Position numbers and translations under genes: made by a program. Source: Phytobacter ursingii (GTDB lineage Bacteria > Pseudomonadota > Gammaproteobacteria > Enterobacterales > Enterobacteriaceae). Taken from it: a stretch of DNA of 64,000 bases. Positions 25,987 through 35,189 of this stretch are shown here, in pieces (the first letter of the stretch is position 1; each line of letters starts with the position of its first letter). The stretch is taken from the NCBI GenBank assembly GCA_901456055.1, contig CABDWT010000018.1:372001-436000 (forward strand), in the 5' to 3' direction. Under the pieces are notes generated by a model, which was not told where the DNA came from, did not search any database, and saw only the letters and a program-made list of their open reading frames with translations.

Positions 25987-26400
25987 CTACTTCCCACGAT
26001 GAAACTTAATACTCTGAATAATTTCCTGATATTGCTGCTGGTGACGTTCGTTAAATTCCCCCGGACAGGTCGCCACATAGCTCACCAGTTTTTTTCCGGC
26101 AGGTGCTGCGTCCAGTAAAATAAGGGTCTGACGCTGGAAGATAACGCGATAATCATTTTTAAATTGATAGAAAAGCTCAACGGCCGGGTAGCCATCAACC
26201 GTCAACATTTGCGTCGACTCAAGATAAAAATCCGTAAGCGTATCTTTTAGTTCGCGAAGCGTTCTGGCGGCGACAGCGTGTACTTTATCGTCGGCATTTG
26301 CACTGGCGCGAGACACGACAAACGTAAATTCATTGCCACCATCAACAGTGTGTGTAAATGCATTCATAGTTCGGTCTTTGGCTGTATAGGGCATTGCCAC
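25987..26400 (-). CDS. Eag-type (DUF1795) chaperone, single-domain paralogue
   Basis: A 137-residue DUF1795 protein (KDRTMNAFT, FTFVVSRASA, PAVELFYQFKNDYR, YVATCPGEFNERH). It is a close relative of the first domain of the protein at 11018-11818 and lacks the extension, giving the usual Eag size. The listed start is GTG at 26400; the frame stays open upstream with matching sequence (IKINVAMPY), so the original start may have been lost or is a non-standard codon. No prePAAR effector follows, so its client is missing or encoded elsewhere. Confidence 0.7.
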   Translation of the reverse strand: MAMPYTAKDRTMNAFTHTVDGGNEFTFVVSRASANADDKVHAVAARTLRELKDTLTDFYLESTQMLTVDGYPAVELFYQFKNDYRVIFQRQTLILLDAAPAGKKLVSYVATCPGEFNERHQQQYQEIIQSIKFHRGK

Positions 26401-26460
26401 ATTTATTTTTATGCAACCGATGGTCTGCCGGCGCGCTATTTCGTACCGGCAGAGAAGAAC

Positions 26461-27972
26461 CTACGGTTGCGGATTTACCAGCCAGGTACCTGCACTGGTG
26501 ATATTTAACGTCTGGCGACGGGTCTGACCGTTACCCTGCAACACCAGCGCATACTGGCCCGGCTGCAGTTTCAGGGTCGCAAAACCATTGCTGGCCGGTG
26601 TTATCGACTGAGATTCCCCGTTAAGGGTCAGTTTTTCCCCCTCATTCATGCGCACATAGACCTGTGCAATCGCCGCAGGCGGCGTGGTTGCGGCGGGTTT
26701 ATCTGCCGCGACAGGTGCGGTTTGCGCCGGAGCAGTCGACGCCGTATCGCGTGCAGGCGCTGTTGTGGCGGGCGTTGCCGCTGGCGGCGTCGAAGCCGGC
26801 GTCGTGTTTTGTGCAGGCCGGGAGGCCGGCGTGGCTGGCGCGACAGAGTTATTGGTAGCCCCGGCGCTGGCACTCTGATCCGCATTCTCCTGCGGCGCAT
26901 CGCTCTGATGGAACAGTACGCCGCCGGCGATCAGGCCGACCAGCACCCCGGCCGCCACCAGCCCTGGCACTTTGTAACGCCGCCAGTCCAGCACGCCCGG
27001 TTTATCTTCCACTTCTTCAATGGGAACCAGCATGGTCCCTGGCTTTTTCACGCTCAGCACGTCATCAAGTCCGGCGACCGGCATTTCGAGCAGCGCTGCA
27101 AACTCGTCGATAGTCTGCGGGCGGTCTTCCATTTTCAGCGCCAGCGCCTTGTCCACCGCCTGCAACAATGACGGGGAGTAACCGGGCAGATGGCGATGCG
27201 CCAGCGGCTGATAGCCATCCTGAATGCTACGCACCACGCTCACCGGCGGCGGTGAACCCACGATCAGCGTATGGAGCACGGCGCCAAGGGCGTAGATATC
27301 TGTCCACGGCCCCTGCTCACTTTCGTTATCGTCAGTGTATTGTTCAATCGGCGCATAGCCTGGGCGCAGCATGGTTTCCGTTTCGTCGGATACCGAGCCA
27401 ATACTGCGGCGGGCAGAGCCGAAATCCAGCAGAACCGGCAGACCGTTATCCTGAATCTGAATGTTATCCAGTGAGATATCGCGGTGCAGATACCCTTCGT
27501 CGTGGATGGTTTTGATCGCCCCGAGCAGCATCGGCAACGTACGACGGATCCATGCTTCGTTGATCATCTGCGGGTTCTTTTCGCGCAAACGGGAGAGCGT
27601 GGTACCGCTGTAAAAAACCGTCCCCATGTAGGCGGTGTCGTTTTGCACCCAGAAACGCAACACGTGCAGCAGGTTTGGGTGATTAAAACGCGCCAGCAGA
27701 CGCGCTTCCTGGATAAAGCTGTTCAGTCCGGCGGAAAAGGCCTTACCAAAGCGCTCGCTACGCAACACCAGCGTCATGTCGTCATTGCGTACCGCAAGCG
27801 TTGAGGGCATGAACTCTTTAATGGCTATAGTGCGTTCGAGTTGATGATCCCAGGCACGGTAGACAATGCCGAAACCGCCACCGCCAATCACCTCTTTGAT
27901 TTCGAACTCATTAAAGCGGTATCCCGTCGGCAGTGCGTTCGGTACAGTCCGGTTGTTTTCGTGATCCGTCAT
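26461..27972 (-). CDS. ppkA: T6SS serine/threonine protein kinase PpkA-like
   Basis: A Hanks-type kinase of about 503 residues from the ATG at 27972 (GAGAG nine bases upstream); an ATG at 27999 coupled to the clpV stop (TAATG) is the alternative. Kinase motifs: GGGGFGIVYRAWD, AIKEF (Lys), LHRDISLDNIQ and LLDFGSAR, then YALGAVLH. One membrane helix (VPGLVAAGVLVGLIAGGVLF) follows, then a long Ala/Thr/Pro-rich linker and a small periplasmic beta domain. In T6SS of this type PpkA phosphorylates the FHA protein to switch on secretion, PppA reverses it and TagF represses. All four genes are present in this cluster. Confidence 0.9.
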   Translation of the reverse strand: MTDHENNRTVPNALPTGYRFNEFEIKEVIGGGGFGIVYRAWDHQLERTIAIKEFMPSTLAVRNDDMTLVLRSERFGKAFSAGLNSFIQEARLLARFNHPNLLHVLRFWVQNDTAYMGTVFYSGTTLSRLREKNPQMINEAWIRRTLPMLLGAIKTIHDEGYLHRDISLDNIQIQDNGLPVLLDFGSARRSIGSVSDETETMLRPGYAPIEQYTDDNESEQGPWTDIYALGAVLHTLIVGSPPPVSVVRSIQDGYQPLAHRHLPGYSPSLLQAVDKALALKMEDRPQTIDEFAALLEMPVAGLDDVLSVKKPGTMLVPIEEVEDKPGVLDWRRYKVPGLVAAGVLVGLIAGGVLFHQSDAPQENADQSASAGATNNSVAPATPASRPAQNTTPASTPPAATPATTAPARDTASTAPAQTAPVAADKPAATTPPAAIAQVYVRMNEGEKLTLNGESQSITPASNGFATLKLQPGQYALVLQGNGQTRRQTLNITSAGTWLVNPQP

Positions 27973-27998
27973 AATGGAAAACTCTCTTGATAATGGCA

Positions 27999-30611
27999 TT
28001 ACGCCGCAAACTGACAGTGAAACTCGCCCTGTGCAAAGGTGACGTGTAAACGTCGGTATTTCTCGTCGCGCGCGCTGGCGTCGAGCAAAAGCTGACTCAT
28101 TTGTGGCAACAACGTGTTGGTCAGGATCGCATCGACCATTCGGCCGCCCGATTCAACCTCCGTACAGCGCTGGACGATTTGCGTGATGACGCTTTCATCC
28201 ACCTCAGAAATAATACCGTGGTTCTCCTCAAGACGACGCTGGATGCGTTTGATTTGCAGACGCACAATCAACGCGAGCATCGCTTCGCTCAAGGGGTAGT
28301 ACGGTACCACCAACAGGCGGCCTAACAGCGCAGGGGGGAAAACCTTAAGTAATGGGGGACGCAATGCATCACGCAGCGCGTCGGGATCCGGCAACAGTTC
28401 CGGGTCAGCGCACATACCGCTGATAAGATCGGTCCCCACATTCGACGTCAGAATAATGATGGTGTTACGGAAATCGATATGTCGCCCTTCGCCATCTTCC
28501 ATCCAGCCTTTATCAAATACCTGGAAGAAGATTTCATGGACATCCGGGTGCGCTTTTTCGATTTCATCGAGCAGCACCACGCTATACGGGCGACGGCGCA
28601 CGGCCTCGGTTAGCACGCCCCCTTCCCCGTAACCCACGTAGCCCGGAGGTGCGCCTTTCAGGGTGGAGACGGTATGCGCCTCCTGGAATTCACTCATATT
28701 AATGGTGATCACATTCTGTTCCCCCCCGTAGAGCGACTCCGCCAGCGCCAGTGCGGTTTCGGTTTTCCCGACACCTGAGGGGCCACACAACATAAATACA
28801 CCAACCGGTTTATTCGGATCATCCAGCCGGGCACGGGAGGTACGCACCCGGCGGGCAATGGCCTCCAGACCGTGGTGCTGACCAATGACCCGCTCATTGA
28901 GGGTATCTGCCAGTTTCAGCACCGCGTCGATTTCATTTTTCACCATCCGGCCCAGCGGGATCCCGGTCCAGTCAGAGACCACCGCGGCAACAATATTGGC
29001 ATCGACGGCGGCAAACAGCAGCGGCGTATCGCCCTGAACCTCGCGCAGCGCCTGCTGTTGCTGTTCCAGTTCATTACGCAGCGCCGGATGTTCCTCCTCC
29101 GCCGCCTGGCTGAGCGCGCGACGCAGGCGGATAATCTCATCCACATGCTCCTGTTCCTGCTGCCAGCGCTGGGTCAGGGCATCGCGCACGTCGCCAAGAC
29201 GCTGGCGTTCGGCCTGTAGCGTTGCCACGCGGCTTTCATCGCCGGCTGCCATGCGCGCCTCGCGCCCGGCGATCTCTATCTCGACATCCAGCCCGGCAAT
29301 GCGGTGCAGACAATCTTCCAGTTGCGGTGGCGGCGCACTAAGGCTTACCGCAACACGCGCACAGGCGGTATCGAGCAGCGCCACGGCTTTATCGGGCAAC
29401 TGGCGTGCCGGGATATAACGATGGGATAACTTAACCGCAGCCACCACGGCTTCATCTAACAACAGCACCCGATGGTGTGTTTCCAGCGCCGAGACGGTGC
29501 TTCGTAGCATCAGTACCGCTTTTTCTTCATCCGGCTCAGCTACTTGCACTGTCTGGAAGCGACGGGTCAGCGCCGGGTCTTTTTCGATGTATTTTTTATA
29601 TTCAGCCCAGGTCGTCGCGCCGATGGTGCGCAACTGGCCACGCGCCAGCACAGGTTTGAGCAGGTTAGCGGCATCGCCCGTTCCTTGCTGCCCCCCCGCG
29701 CCAATCAGGGTGTGGATCTCATCAATAAACAGCATGATCGGCACGGGACTGGACTGCACTTCGTTGATCAGCGCCTGCAAACGGGCCTCAAATTCCCCTT
29801 TCATGCTCGCGCCAGCCTGCAACATGCCGATGTCGAGCAACCACAACTGCACATCACGCAGCGGTTCCGGCACGTCGCCTGCGGCAATGCGTAGCGCCAG
29901 CCCTTCAACCACCGCAGTTTTACCGACCCCGGCTTCGCCAGTAAGCAGCGGGTTGTTCTGACGGCGGCGCATCAGGATATCCACCATCTGGCGGATCTCC
30001 TCATCACGCCCGACCACCGGATCGATTTTGCCGTCACGCGCCCGTGCGGTGAGATCCTGCCCATACTGCGCCAGACTTCCCTGACGTGCTGGCGCGGCGG
30101 CTGCACTTTCCGGCACAGCGACAGACTGCGAGGCTTCTTTGCTGTCGGCAAAAATGGCGTCAAAATCATCGAGGAGTGCATCAACACGCACCCGTTCAAA
30201 CTGCGACGAGATACCTTTTAATACCGTTGCCAGGCTCCAGGTTTTTAATAAACCAATCAGCAAGTGGCCGCCGCGAATACGGTTGACACCAAATTTCAGC
30301 GAACCGTAGACCCAGGCGCGTTCGACCGCGTTATCAATATGCTCAGACAGATCGGAGACGGAACTTGCACCGCGCGGCAGACTATCCAGCGCGTGGACGA
30401 TATCCTTCGTTAAGGCTTCCTCGCTCAATGAAAAATGACGGATCACCTGCTGGAGATCCCCCTGGTCTTGTTGCATTAACGCATGCAACCAGTGAACCAG
30501 TTCCACATACGGATTACCGCGCAGCTTGCAAAAGGCGGTGGCGCTTTCCAGCGAGGAAAATAACAGCGTATCCAGTTTGCCGAAGAGCACGGCACGGCTA
30601 ATTTCTGACAT
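27999..30611 (-). CDS. clpV: T6SS sheath-recycling ATPase ClpV (TssH)
   Basis: An 870-residue Clp/Hsp100 hexameric ATPase. The N-domain (about 1-150) contains the TssC-binding region. Two AAA+ modules have Walker A GEAGVGKTA and GPSGVGKTE and Walker B LFIDEIHTL and VLLDEIEKAHPD. A middle coiled-coil region (AGREARMAAGDESR...) lies between. It dismantles contracted TssB/TssC sheaths. Length is normal. It follows tssG by 48 bases and is coupled to the kinase gene. Confidence 0.97.
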   Translation of the reverse strand: MSEISRAVLFGKLDTLLFSSLESATAFCKLRGNPYVELVHWLHALMQQDQGDLQQVIRHFSLSEEALTKDIVHALDSLPRGASSVSDLSEHIDNAVERAWVYGSLKFGVNRIRGGHLLIGLLKTWSLATVLKGISSQFERVRVDALLDDFDAIFADSKEASQSVAVPESAAAAPARQGSLAQYGQDLTARARDGKIDPVVGRDEEIRQMVDILMRRRQNNPLLTGEAGVGKTAVVEGLALRIAAGDVPEPLRDVQLWLLDIGMLQAGASMKGEFEARLQALINEVQSSPVPIMLFIDEIHTLIGAGGQQGTGDAANLLKPVLARGQLRTIGATTWAEYKKYIEKDPALTRRFQTVQVAEPDEEKAVLMLRSTVSALETHHRVLLLDEAVVAAVKLSHRYIPARQLPDKAVALLDTACARVAVSLSAPPPQLEDCLHRIAGLDVEIEIAGREARMAAGDESRVATLQAERQRLGDVRDALTQRWQQEQEHVDEIIRLRRALSQAAEEEHPALRNELEQQQQALREVQGDTPLLFAAVDANIVAAVVSDWTGIPLGRMVKNEIDAVLKLADTLNERVIGQHHGLEAIARRVRTSRARLDDPNKPVGVFMLCGPSGVGKTETALALAESLYGGEQNVITINMSEFQEAHTVSTLKGAPPGYVGYGEGGVLTEAVRRRPYSVVLLDEIEKAHPDVHEIFFQVFDKGWMEDGEGRHIDFRNTIIILTSNVGTDLISGMCADPELLPDPDALRDALRPPLLKVFPPALLGRLLVVPYYPLSEAMLALIVRLQIKRIQRRLEENHGIISEVDESVITQIVQRCTEVESGGRMVDAILTNTLLPQMSQLLLDASARDEKYRRLHVTFAQGEFHCQFAA

Positions 30612-30659
30612 GATCGATTCCGTGAATGTAAGAGATAACGCCTGGGAGACAGTGAGGGA

Positions 30660-31703
30660 TCACCGCTCCGGACTGAAAACCAAATCACCGCGTGCATGCG
30701 GCTGCGGCTGCATACCCAGCCAGGCGCTGTAGCCCAGGCGCCCTGAGCCGCCCAGCGCCGCACCGGTCACATCCTGACGCTGTAACAACACGCGCAGTGA
30801 CCATTGATACTCAATGCCGAGATACTGACGAACCCAGTCGCGAAGCCGGGTTACCCAGTCCTCGCCGGGCAGAAAATGACGATAGGTTTCGGCATCCAGC
30901 GGCCCCAGTTCAATACGAAAGTTATGCGCGACATCGCGTACCGCCGCGCCCAGAAAGGCCGATTCACCCAGGCGCGGCGCACGCCGCCCGCCCTGTAGCC
31001 GCGCTCTTTCTCGCTCACCCAGAGGCATCCATTGTGGAACGTTGGTCACGACTTTCACGGGCACATTGAAGTAAGCGCGCAGGATTTTTTCCAGCCCTTC
31101 CGGGTCGCGACCGTTACGCGTTAAATGTCCGGCCAGGGCGAAACGGGCATGCGGACTCAGCGAGCCTTTTTCCAGTTGCCCCGGCTGCCCCATGCCGATA
31201 AGCGAAGCGATATACCGTTCGAAACGTTTGTTGTCCGCGCGATCGAGTGAAACCGTTGGCTGCGCATCCGCCCAGGCACGATAAAACAGGAGCGTCAGGC
31301 GGTGATGAAACAGGTCAGCAAACGCCGTCAGACTCTCATCCTGATGGTGATCCAACCGCTCGCGCGCATACTCTGTCAGATGCAGCGGCAACGGCCCGTT
31401 CGGCCCGAACAGACCAAAACTTAAAATCGACACATCATACAGAGATGACTGGTCGCGTTGACGCACCTCTGCCAGTGTAGAAGGGGCAAACCCGAGCGAC
31501 GGTTTCTGACCAATACGCAGAGGTTCAAAGCGCGGCAGCGGCGCGCGACCGAGCGGATAACGCTCGCCCCCCTGGGCGTCAACACGGCGTAACAGGGTAA
31601 ACAGATCGTAGCGCCAGGGTGCCGCCATCACGTTCTGCCAGAATGACGGCGGCATGGCGGTTGCCCGCTTCACGGGAGCCAGACGAGCCAGCGTTTCACT
31701 CAT
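30660..31703 (-). CDS. tssG: T6SS baseplate protein TssG
   Basis: A 347-residue TssG/ImpH/VasB. Family features are PFWQNVxAAPWRYDLFTLLRR near the N-terminus, FGLFGPNGPLPLHLTEYA near 115, FHHRLTLLFYRAWA and the C-terminal LGY-AWLG. It joins TssE, TssF and TssK in the baseplate wedge. It starts inside the tssF stop with a 4-base overlap, which fits the fixed tssE-tssF-tssG order. Confidence 0.95.
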   Translation of the reverse strand: MSETLARLAPVKRATAMPPSFWQNVMAAPWRYDLFTLLRRVDAQGGERYPLGRAPLPRFEPLRIGQKPSLGFAPSTLAEVRQRDQSSLYDVSILSFGLFGPNGPLPLHLTEYARERLDHHQDESLTAFADLFHHRLTLLFYRAWADAQPTVSLDRADNKRFERYIASLIGMGQPGQLEKGSLSPHARFALAGHLTRNGRDPEGLEKILRAYFNVPVKVVTNVPQWMPLGERERARLQGGRRAPRLGESAFLGAAVRDVAHNFRIELGPLDAETYRHFLPGEDWVTRLRDWVRQYLGIEYQWSLRVLLQRQDVTGAALGGSGRLGYSAWLGMQPQPHARGDLVFSPER

Positions 31704-33571
31704 ATCAGCGCCCTTTTGCCCATGCGCGGTGGCCAGTAGCCCACTTCACCGCGCTGCTGACTATTGAGTGTGAATTCGGTAAAGCTGTTGATCGCCACCA
31801 GCCGTGCGAACACGCGTTCCAGCACGCTGCCGAACAGCCACGGACTAAAACCGGAAAAGGCTTGTTCATCTACCGTCAGCGAGATACTCACTCCACGGGC
31901 GAAAACAATCGGCCCCGGTTCCGGTACCCGGCGGTGTACCGGCCGCAGTACGCACTGGCGGACACCATCAATTTGTCTGGCCACCGGTGCTTCCGCCAGC
32001 CGGGTATAGAGGCCCAGCAATTGCCGAAGTGCCGCTGCCCCTTGCCCTTCTTCGCCGTCCATCAGGCTCAGGTAATTCATCTGTAGCTGACTGACCAGTT
32101 GCCAGGTACTGAACCCTTCCGCCAGCGCCGGACGCGGGGGCGTTGGCCCTTTACGCAAATATGGATTTTTAACCGGCAGTGAGTCCGGCAGCACAAATTT
32201 GCCCATCTCCTGCTGAAGCATTAACGGCAGGTCGCGGCTGGTACACAGCACCTCAGCGGTGATGTAACGCAGGTCATCGCGCCAGGGGGCGTGTTGTTCA
32301 TCCACCAGCGAGGCAAACACTTCCGAGCCGATATACCCGGTACGCGTACCGTAGCGCTGGGCATGTTCCGACAGGCCGCGCTGTTCGCGGCGCAGTGAAA
32401 AGTAAGCGCCGTAGTTGCCATTATCCTGGCTCTGGCTACGCCAGAACGGGCGGAACTCTTGTTCATCACGCTGCCCGTCGACGCTGGCATGAATGCGGGT
32501 GACGGCGTAAATTTCGTAATCCATCGGACGAATGTTATCGACCACCAGATGGTATTCGTGCTGGCTGTCGCTGAGTTTTTGTCGTTCCGCCACTTTGGCG
32601 AACAGGTTCACCACCGGGGTGCAGTGCAGCGCCAGATGGTTTTTATCCACCACACGCTCAAGCTGATCGTCGGCTTTATCCAGCAGAATGATGATGTCAA
32701 AGGTGGTGGCATCACCGCTCTGCGCCAGCAGCGGACGCAGCCCTTTCAGGCTGAAAAAGAGGAAGCGCGACGGAAAAGCAAAATATTCCTGTAGCAGACG
32801 GTAACCGTCAAAGTTACGCAAATCGTCCGGCAACAGCGCCTGATCGGACTCGAACCCTTCCTGGCGTATAGCGTCTTCCGGCAGAACCAGCGGCGCAGTT
32901 GAAGTACCGGGAATCAGCGCCAGCGCTCCGACCTGATGCGCCATCAGCAGCTCCAGCAGTTGCAGTGCCTGCATATCCGGGCCGCTTAAAAAGAACTCCA
33001 CGCGGTCAAAATCAAGGTGGGAGAGCTTCACCGGACCGTCACAGCGCAGCCGGATCCGCAGCGCGCTCACCGCGCCGCTCTGGCCGAGGCCGATACGCAA
33101 CAGCGGCAGGTCGGCGGGCACGCCGCCCAGTTCGACCGCGCTAATGCTCAGCGGCAGGAGTGTCACATCATGCGCGGTGGTGTAACTGCAGGTGACGCCA
33201 TTTTTCTTGAGCGTCTGGCTGTCCATCATGGTGCCGCGCGGCACCACAAAGCCTTTACTTAAATCCCCTTTCGCCGGGTCAGGCTGTAGTTCGGCAATGG
33301 CCATTGACGGGGTGGGCGCAAGGTAGTTTGGCGCGATCATCTCCAGCAGACGCTGAGAGAAGCGGGGAAACTCGGCGTCCATCTTGAGCTGCACGCGGGA
33401 GGTCAAAAAGGCGACCCCTTCCATCAGACGCTCGACATATGGGTCGGCGACGTCCATGCCCTGCATCCCCAACCGCCCCGCCACTTTCGGATAGCGGCCG
33501 GCAAACTCCTGGCCCATTTCTCGCAGCCAGGCCAGTTCGCGGTTGTAATACTCGAGTAATTTACTCTCCAC
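31700..33571 (-). CDS. tssF: T6SS baseplate protein TssF
   Basis: A 623-residue TssF/ImpG/VasA. The start is taken as GTG at 33571, giving the family N-terminus ESKLLEYYNRELAWLREMGQEF, two bases past the tssE stop; the open frame runs on to 33661 inside tssE and is not credible. Further family motifs are PYVERLMEGVAFL, APNYLAPTPSMAIAEL and EVLCTSRDLP. It forms the baseplate wedge with TssG, TssE and TssK. Confidence 0.95.
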   Translation of the reverse strand: MESKLLEYYNRELAWLREMGQEFAGRYPKVAGRLGMQGMDVADPYVERLMEGVAFLTSRVQLKMDAEFPRFSQRLLEMIAPNYLAPTPSMAIAELQPDPAKGDLSKGFVVPRGTMMDSQTLKKNGVTCSYTTAHDVTLLPLSISAVELGGVPADLPLLRIGLGQSGAVSALRIRLRCDGPVKLSHLDFDRVEFFLSGPDMQALQLLELLMAHQVGALALIPGTSTAPLVLPEDAIRQEGFESDQALLPDDLRNFDGYRLLQEYFAFPSRFLFFSLKGLRPLLAQSGDATTFDIIILLDKADDQLERVVDKNHLALHCTPVVNLFAKVAERQKLSDSQHEYHLVVDNIRPMDYEIYAVTRIHASVDGQRDEQEFRPFWRSQSQDNGNYGAYFSLRREQRGLSEHAQRYGTRTGYIGSEVFASLVDEQHAPWRDDLRYITAEVLCTSRDLPLMLQQEMGKFVLPDSLPVKNPYLRKGPTPPRPALAEGFSTWQLVSQLQMNYLSLMDGEEGQGAAALRQLLGLYTRLAEAPVARQIDGVRQCVLRPVHRRVPEPGPIVFARGVSISLTVDEQAFSGFSPWLFGSVLERVFARLVAINSFTEFTLNSQQRGEVGYWPPRMGKRALI

Positions 33572-33573
33572 GC

Positions 33574-34140
33574 TTACCCCACATCTTTTAACTCGAAATG
33601 GCCATTTTCCAGGTCGACATCGGTGCGAAACAAAAAGGATAACGGATACGGCACGCACCACAGGCGGCCTTTGATTTCAATCGACAAGACGTTGTGCAGA
33701 TCCAGCGACTTTGTATCGGAGATGCAACGCACCATCAGCCCCTGCGGCAAAATTCGTGGTTCGAAATGCAAAATAGCGTCGGTGAGCTTGCGCTGGATAT
33801 CCTGCCATTCAATGTCAGACATGCGCTGACCGGCCAGTGGCGCTACGCCAAAATTGGCGACCGAGCGGCGCACGTGACTCAGTCTTGAGAGATCGTTTTG
33901 CGCCTCGTTATTGATGGTATTGAACAACCACTGCAGATCACGCAGTACGTGGCGACGCAGCGCATTGTGCGAGACCAGATTGCTGTTGACCGGTTCCTGC
34001 TTTTTATCCGGCGCATCATCGGTCAGGCGGTCCAGCAATGACGGCTGCATTTTGTCGCGCGCCCCTGGCGATTCTTTGCCGGTTCTGGCGCGCCAGCCGC
34101 TGCGCAACAGATCGCGGTCATCCTGGGGCTGACTACTCAT
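33574..34140 (-). CDS. tssE: T6SS baseplate protein TssE (gp25-like)
   Basis: A 188-residue gp25-like protein from the ATG at 34140; the upstream frame to 34503 is shadow sequence inside tagJ. The N-terminus is longer than in small TssE proteins and carries the family motif PSLLDRLTDD. The gp25 core includes LRRHVLRDLQWLFNT, and RRSVANFGVAPLAG precedes the wedge domain (LxxAILHFEPRIL). It starts sheath assembly on the baseplate. The start overlaps the tagJ stop by 8 bases. Confidence 0.93.
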   Translation of the reverse strand: MSSQPQDDRDLLRSGWRARTGKESPGARDKMQPSLLDRLTDDAPDKKQEPVNSNLVSHNALRRHVLRDLQWLFNTINNEAQNDLSRLSHVRRSVANFGVAPLAGQRMSDIEWQDIQRKLTDAILHFEPRILPQGLMVRCISDTKSLDLHNVLSIEIKGRLWCVPYPLSFLFRTDVDLENGHFELKDVG

Positions 34141-34948
34141 GGACTTCGCCTTGTGCAAAACGCAGGCTGGATAAATCGAGCAGCGGATATTCCGCCGTAT
34201 CGTTAAGCCATACCTTTTGGCCGCGTCCCATATAATGGGGCTCCTCGCCTGGCAGCGGTTGCCACTCGGTTGTGCGCGACAGCAGGAAACGGTCTTCGAC
34301 CTGATTGTCCAGCGGATAGCGCGCCGGGATCTGACAAACTTGCTCGCTGCCGTCATGCAGGCGGATGCGTGTGTGTCGCCAGACCAGGTCGATGACGCTC
34401 GCCGGGGGCTGAAACTCCATCTCTTCAATCGCGCTGAATGGCAGCCAGAAGTAGCGCCCGTTGACGATGGCTTCGCAGACCGGGCCAAAGCGACAGTCGC
34501 CATCCATCAACCAGTCGAAGCTGTGGGTGGTGCCATCCTGTAAGGTCAGTTCACCGGGAATCGCTTCGGCCTGTTCCAGCGCGCCAATGCGATGCGAGCA
34601 GGCTTCGGTGGCGGAGAGATCGAGGGCGGCAACCATTGCCGCCAGCCATGGCCAGTGTTTATCCGGCATTGTTGGACGCGCCCGTCCGGCCATCACTTCC
34701 ACGCGCTGACGTTCGCCATTGATGGTCTGCTCAAGCAAGGTAATGGTCGGTTGCGCCTGCGGCGTCAGCGCCAGCCAGCTTTTGAGCTGCGCCAGCGCGC
34801 GCGGCCAGTTGCCCTCAAGGCAAAGCATTTGCGTAAAGGCCGCTCGCAGGTCGGCATCGCCTGGCTGCTTGCGAATGCGGTTTTCCAGTTGCCCCAGACT
34901 CTCCCGGAGTGATTCTCCCGCGAGTTGTTGCTCTAGTGTGTTCATCAC
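34133..34948 (-). CDS. tagJ: T6SS accessory protein TagJ (ImpE/SciE)
   Basis: A 271-residue TagJ/ImpE. The TPR-like N-terminus (ESLGQLENRIRKQPGDADLRAAFTQMLCLEGNWPRALAQL) and the C-terminal ImpE fold (GRYFWLPFSAIEEMEFQPPASVIDL, EYPLLDLSSLRF) are complete. TagJ is known to bind the sheath protein TssB and to modulate ClpV access. Present only in some T6SS subtypes, next to tssE as here. Confidence 0.93.
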   Translation of the reverse strand: MMNTLEQQLAGESLRESLGQLENRIRKQPGDADLRAAFTQMLCLEGNWPRALAQLKSWLALTPQAQPTITLLEQTINGERQRVEVMAGRARPTMPDKHWPWLAAMVAALDLSATEACSHRIGALEQAEAIPGELTLQDGTTHSFDWLMDGDCRFGPVCEAIVNGRYFWLPFSAIEEMEFQPPASVIDLVWRHTRIRLHDGSEQVCQIPARYPLDNQVEDRFLLSRTTEWQPLPGEEPHYMGRGQKVWLNDTAEYPLLDLSSLRFAQGEVHE

Positions 34949-34989
34949 CGCTCCTCAGTGTAAGACAAATGAAATGGTGGGTTTTTTCT

Positions 34990-35185
34990 CTCACCGCACA
35001 CCCTCATACCGTAGCCCCGGGAAGCATCGCGCCACCGGGGATCCTCCCGGATGGCGGCGCAGACGCCTTATCCGGGCTACGCGGCGAAGCGCCCGATCGG
35101 TTCCCTCTCCCCTGGAGGCACCGTAGCCCCGGTAAGCATCCGATCGGTCCCCTCTCCCTTGAGGGAGAGGGTTAGGGTGAGGGGG
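34990..35185. repeat. cluster of REP-type palindromes
   Basis: The 241-base gap between tagJ and the next gene is filled with repeats: two copies of a GTAGCCCCGG(T/G)AAGCAT unit near 34993 and 35121, a classic REP element CCGGATGGCGGCGCAGACG...TTATCCGGGCTAC at about 35048-35080, and a CCCTCTCCCTTGAGGGAGAG hairpin at about 35151-35170. These are dispersed enterobacterial intergenic repeats. They may stabilise the upstream mRNA or bind gyrase or IHF. Confidence 0.8.
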
Positions 35186-35189
35186 AAAA

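Noticed and set aside
34141-34503. 5' extension of the tssE frame
   Set aside because: Lies inside tagJ in another frame and has shadow-like composition; the ATG at 34140 gives the family start.
34990-35185. Possible CRISPR-like repeats
   Set aside because: Units are palindromic REP elements, unequal in length and spacing, with no spacers or cas genes.
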